Shown here: positions 63,082-64,000 of the stretch, piece after piece
Numbering within the stretch: the first letter of the stretch is position 1
Layout: every line of letters begins with the position of its first letter
NCBI GenBank assembly: GCA_937146805.1
Contig: CAKZRR010000027.1
Location: 1-64,000 of the forward strand
Reading direction: 5' to 3'
DNA: 64,000 bases
Source: an uncultured Owenweeksia sp.
GTDB taxonomy: Bacteria; Bacteroidota; Bacteroidia; Flavobacteriales; Schleiferiaceae
Notes under the pieces: generated by a model
What the model saw: only the letters and a program-made list of their open reading frames with translations
Database searches by the model: none
Told to the model about the DNA's origin: nothing
Program-made: the position numbers and the translations under genes

Positions 63082-64000
63082 CTATTCGCTGCCTTCTTTC
63101 ATTCGTTCGGCATTCTCAGCCAATCGTAATTCGTCTATAAAGTTTTGGATATTCCCATTCATCACATCATCCAAGTTATACACGGTATAATTGATGCGGT
63201 GATCCGTTACCCTGCCTTGCGGGTAATTATAGGTTCTAATTTTGGCAGATCTATCACCAGTAGAAACCAGCGTTTTACGCCTGCTAGATATAGCTTCATT
63301 GTGTTTGGCCAATTCTTGCTCGTAGAGCTTGGTACGCAGCATTTGCATGGCCAATTCGCGATTAGCCAATTGCGAACGCTCTACCTGACAAACTACCACA
63401 ATACCCGATGGCTTATGCGTTAACTGTACCTTGGTTTCTACCTTGTTTACATTCTGTCCTCCAGCACCTCCCGATCGAGATGTTTGTAACTCTATGTCTG
63501 CCGGATTTAACTCTACATCCACTTCCTCCGCCTCTGGCATTACTGCTACCGTAGCTGCAGATGTATGTACTCTTCCTTGAGTTTCTGTAGCGGGAACGCG
63601 CTGTACACGGTGCACTCCAGATTCAAACTTCATAGTACCAAATACATCCTCACCACTTACTTTTACTACTACCTCTTTGTAGCCGCCCATAGTACCTTGG
63701 CTCACATCCATTACCTCTGCCTTCCAACCCATGCTGGCAATATAACGTGTGTACATATCGTATAAATCACCCGCAAAAATAGCTGCTTCATCTCCGCCTG
63801 TACCACCTCTAATCTCCAAAATGGCGTTTTTAGCATCTTCTGGGTCCTTAGGAATTAGCATCATGCGAATTTCCTCCTCCAGCTCAACTAAGGCCGGCTC
63901 GGCATCGTCTAATTCCATCTTAGCCATTTCCTTTAACTCCTCGTCACTGCCAGTCGTTAAGATGTCTTTTGCCTCCTCAATACCATTGGTTAGGGCTACA
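63082..64000 (-). CDS. prfA: Peptide chain release factor 1, 5' end outside the window
   Basis: The C-terminal 305 or so residues of RF1, which terminates translation at UAA and UAG. The stop-codon recognition motif PAT is in [14 protein letters not shown], and the peptidyl-transferase GGQ is in [15 protein letters not shown]. The frame stays open to 64000 beyond the internal Met at 63927 (reading upstream as [10 protein letters not shown], typical of RF1), so about 50 N-terminal residues lie outside the window. The PAT motif separates it from RF2. Confidence 0.96.
   Translation of the reverse strand, partial: VALTNGIEEAKDILTTGSDEELKEMAKMELDDAEPALVELEEEIRMMLIPKDPEDAKNAILEIRGGTGGDEAAIFAGDLYDMYTRYIASMGWKAEVMDVSQGTMGGYKEVVVKVSGEDVFGTMKFESGVHRVQRVPATETQGRVHTSAATVAVMPEAEEVDVELNPADIELQTSRSGGAGGQNVNKVETKVQLTHKPSGIVVVCQVERSQLANRELAMQMLRTKLYEQELAKHNEAISSRRKTLVSTGDRSAKIRTYNYPQGRVTDHRINYTVYNLDDVMNGNIQNFIDELRLAENAERMKEGSE

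Overview
The window looks like a chromosomal segment of a marine-type member of the Bacteroidota, most likely Flavobacteriales (Cryomorphaceae-like; genus not determinable from sequence alone). The grounds are: secreted proteins carrying type IX secretion (T9SS) type A and type B C-terminal sorting domains; Bacteroidota-restricted families (DUF4834, DUF2851, YfhO, half-length TolC proteins); a CarB without the C-terminal allosteric domain; low GC; and a TTG-N19-TATATTTG promoter in front of rpmH that matches the Bacteroidota housekeeping sigma-factor consensus. No rRNA, tRNA, CRISPR array or intact insertion sequence was seen.

Layout. (1) 1-8.2 kb is an accessory zone of single-gene units, mostly lipoproteins or secreted proteins of unknown role, plus a Fic enzyme, a CPBP membrane protease, a FAD monooxygenase and a lipid-anchored peptide-deformylase homologue. 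The spacers carry a dispersed repeat family and recurring GCTAGC palindromes, and several genes begin with TTG. (2) 8.2-17 kb holds an OsmC protein, a secreted C1 protease, a membrane alpha/beta hydrolase, a large T9SS-exported M4 metalloprotease and two tandem paralogous T9SS cargo proteins. (3) 17-25.5 kb is a compact signalling and exopolysaccharide module: histidine kinase, receiver, sigma-54 activator with receiver, HPt protein, second receiver, an initiating sugar-phosphate transferase fused to a degenerate receiver, a TolC-like protein and a Wzz-like protein with a degenerate kinase domain. Several of these genes overlap by 4-8 nt.

(4) 25.5-34.6 kb is housekeeping: an ABC exporter, truA, a phosphodiesterase, an SGNH lipoprotein, dapA, an outer-membrane barrel, rdgB, rlmH, nadC, a YihY-type membrane protein and a DUF2147 protein. 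(5) 34.7-46.3 kb is a surface-glycan cluster: FkbM methyltransferase, two sulfotransferases, two glycosyltransferases, a polysaccharide deacetylase-like protein, a Wzx-type flippase, YfhO and WecB; together they suggest a sulfated surface glycan. (6) 46.3-58.9 kb has a DUF4834 gene, carB, rpmH, an SDR, a stand-alone 23S-intervening-sequence protein, a 2OG-Fe(II) oxygenase, a tail-anchored TIR protein, an RmlD-like reductase, a channel with an altered selectivity filter between two PspC-like genes, DUF2851, an isoaspartyl peptidase, a PD-(D/E)XK nuclease-fold protein and a MarR regulator. (7) 58.9-64 kb has three secreted adhesin-like proteins (a type B T9SS protein and two whose C-termini both end in IYH plus an aromatic residue), then pyrF and a prfA truncated by the window edge.

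The most unusual items are the receiver/sugar-transferase fusion with Glu at the phospho-Asp position inside a multi-component phosphorelay, the lipoprotein deformylase homologue, the GFK channel filter, the tail-anchored TIR protein, and the repeat-rich single-gene zone at the left end. All functions are inferred from motifs read by eye; no database search was possible.
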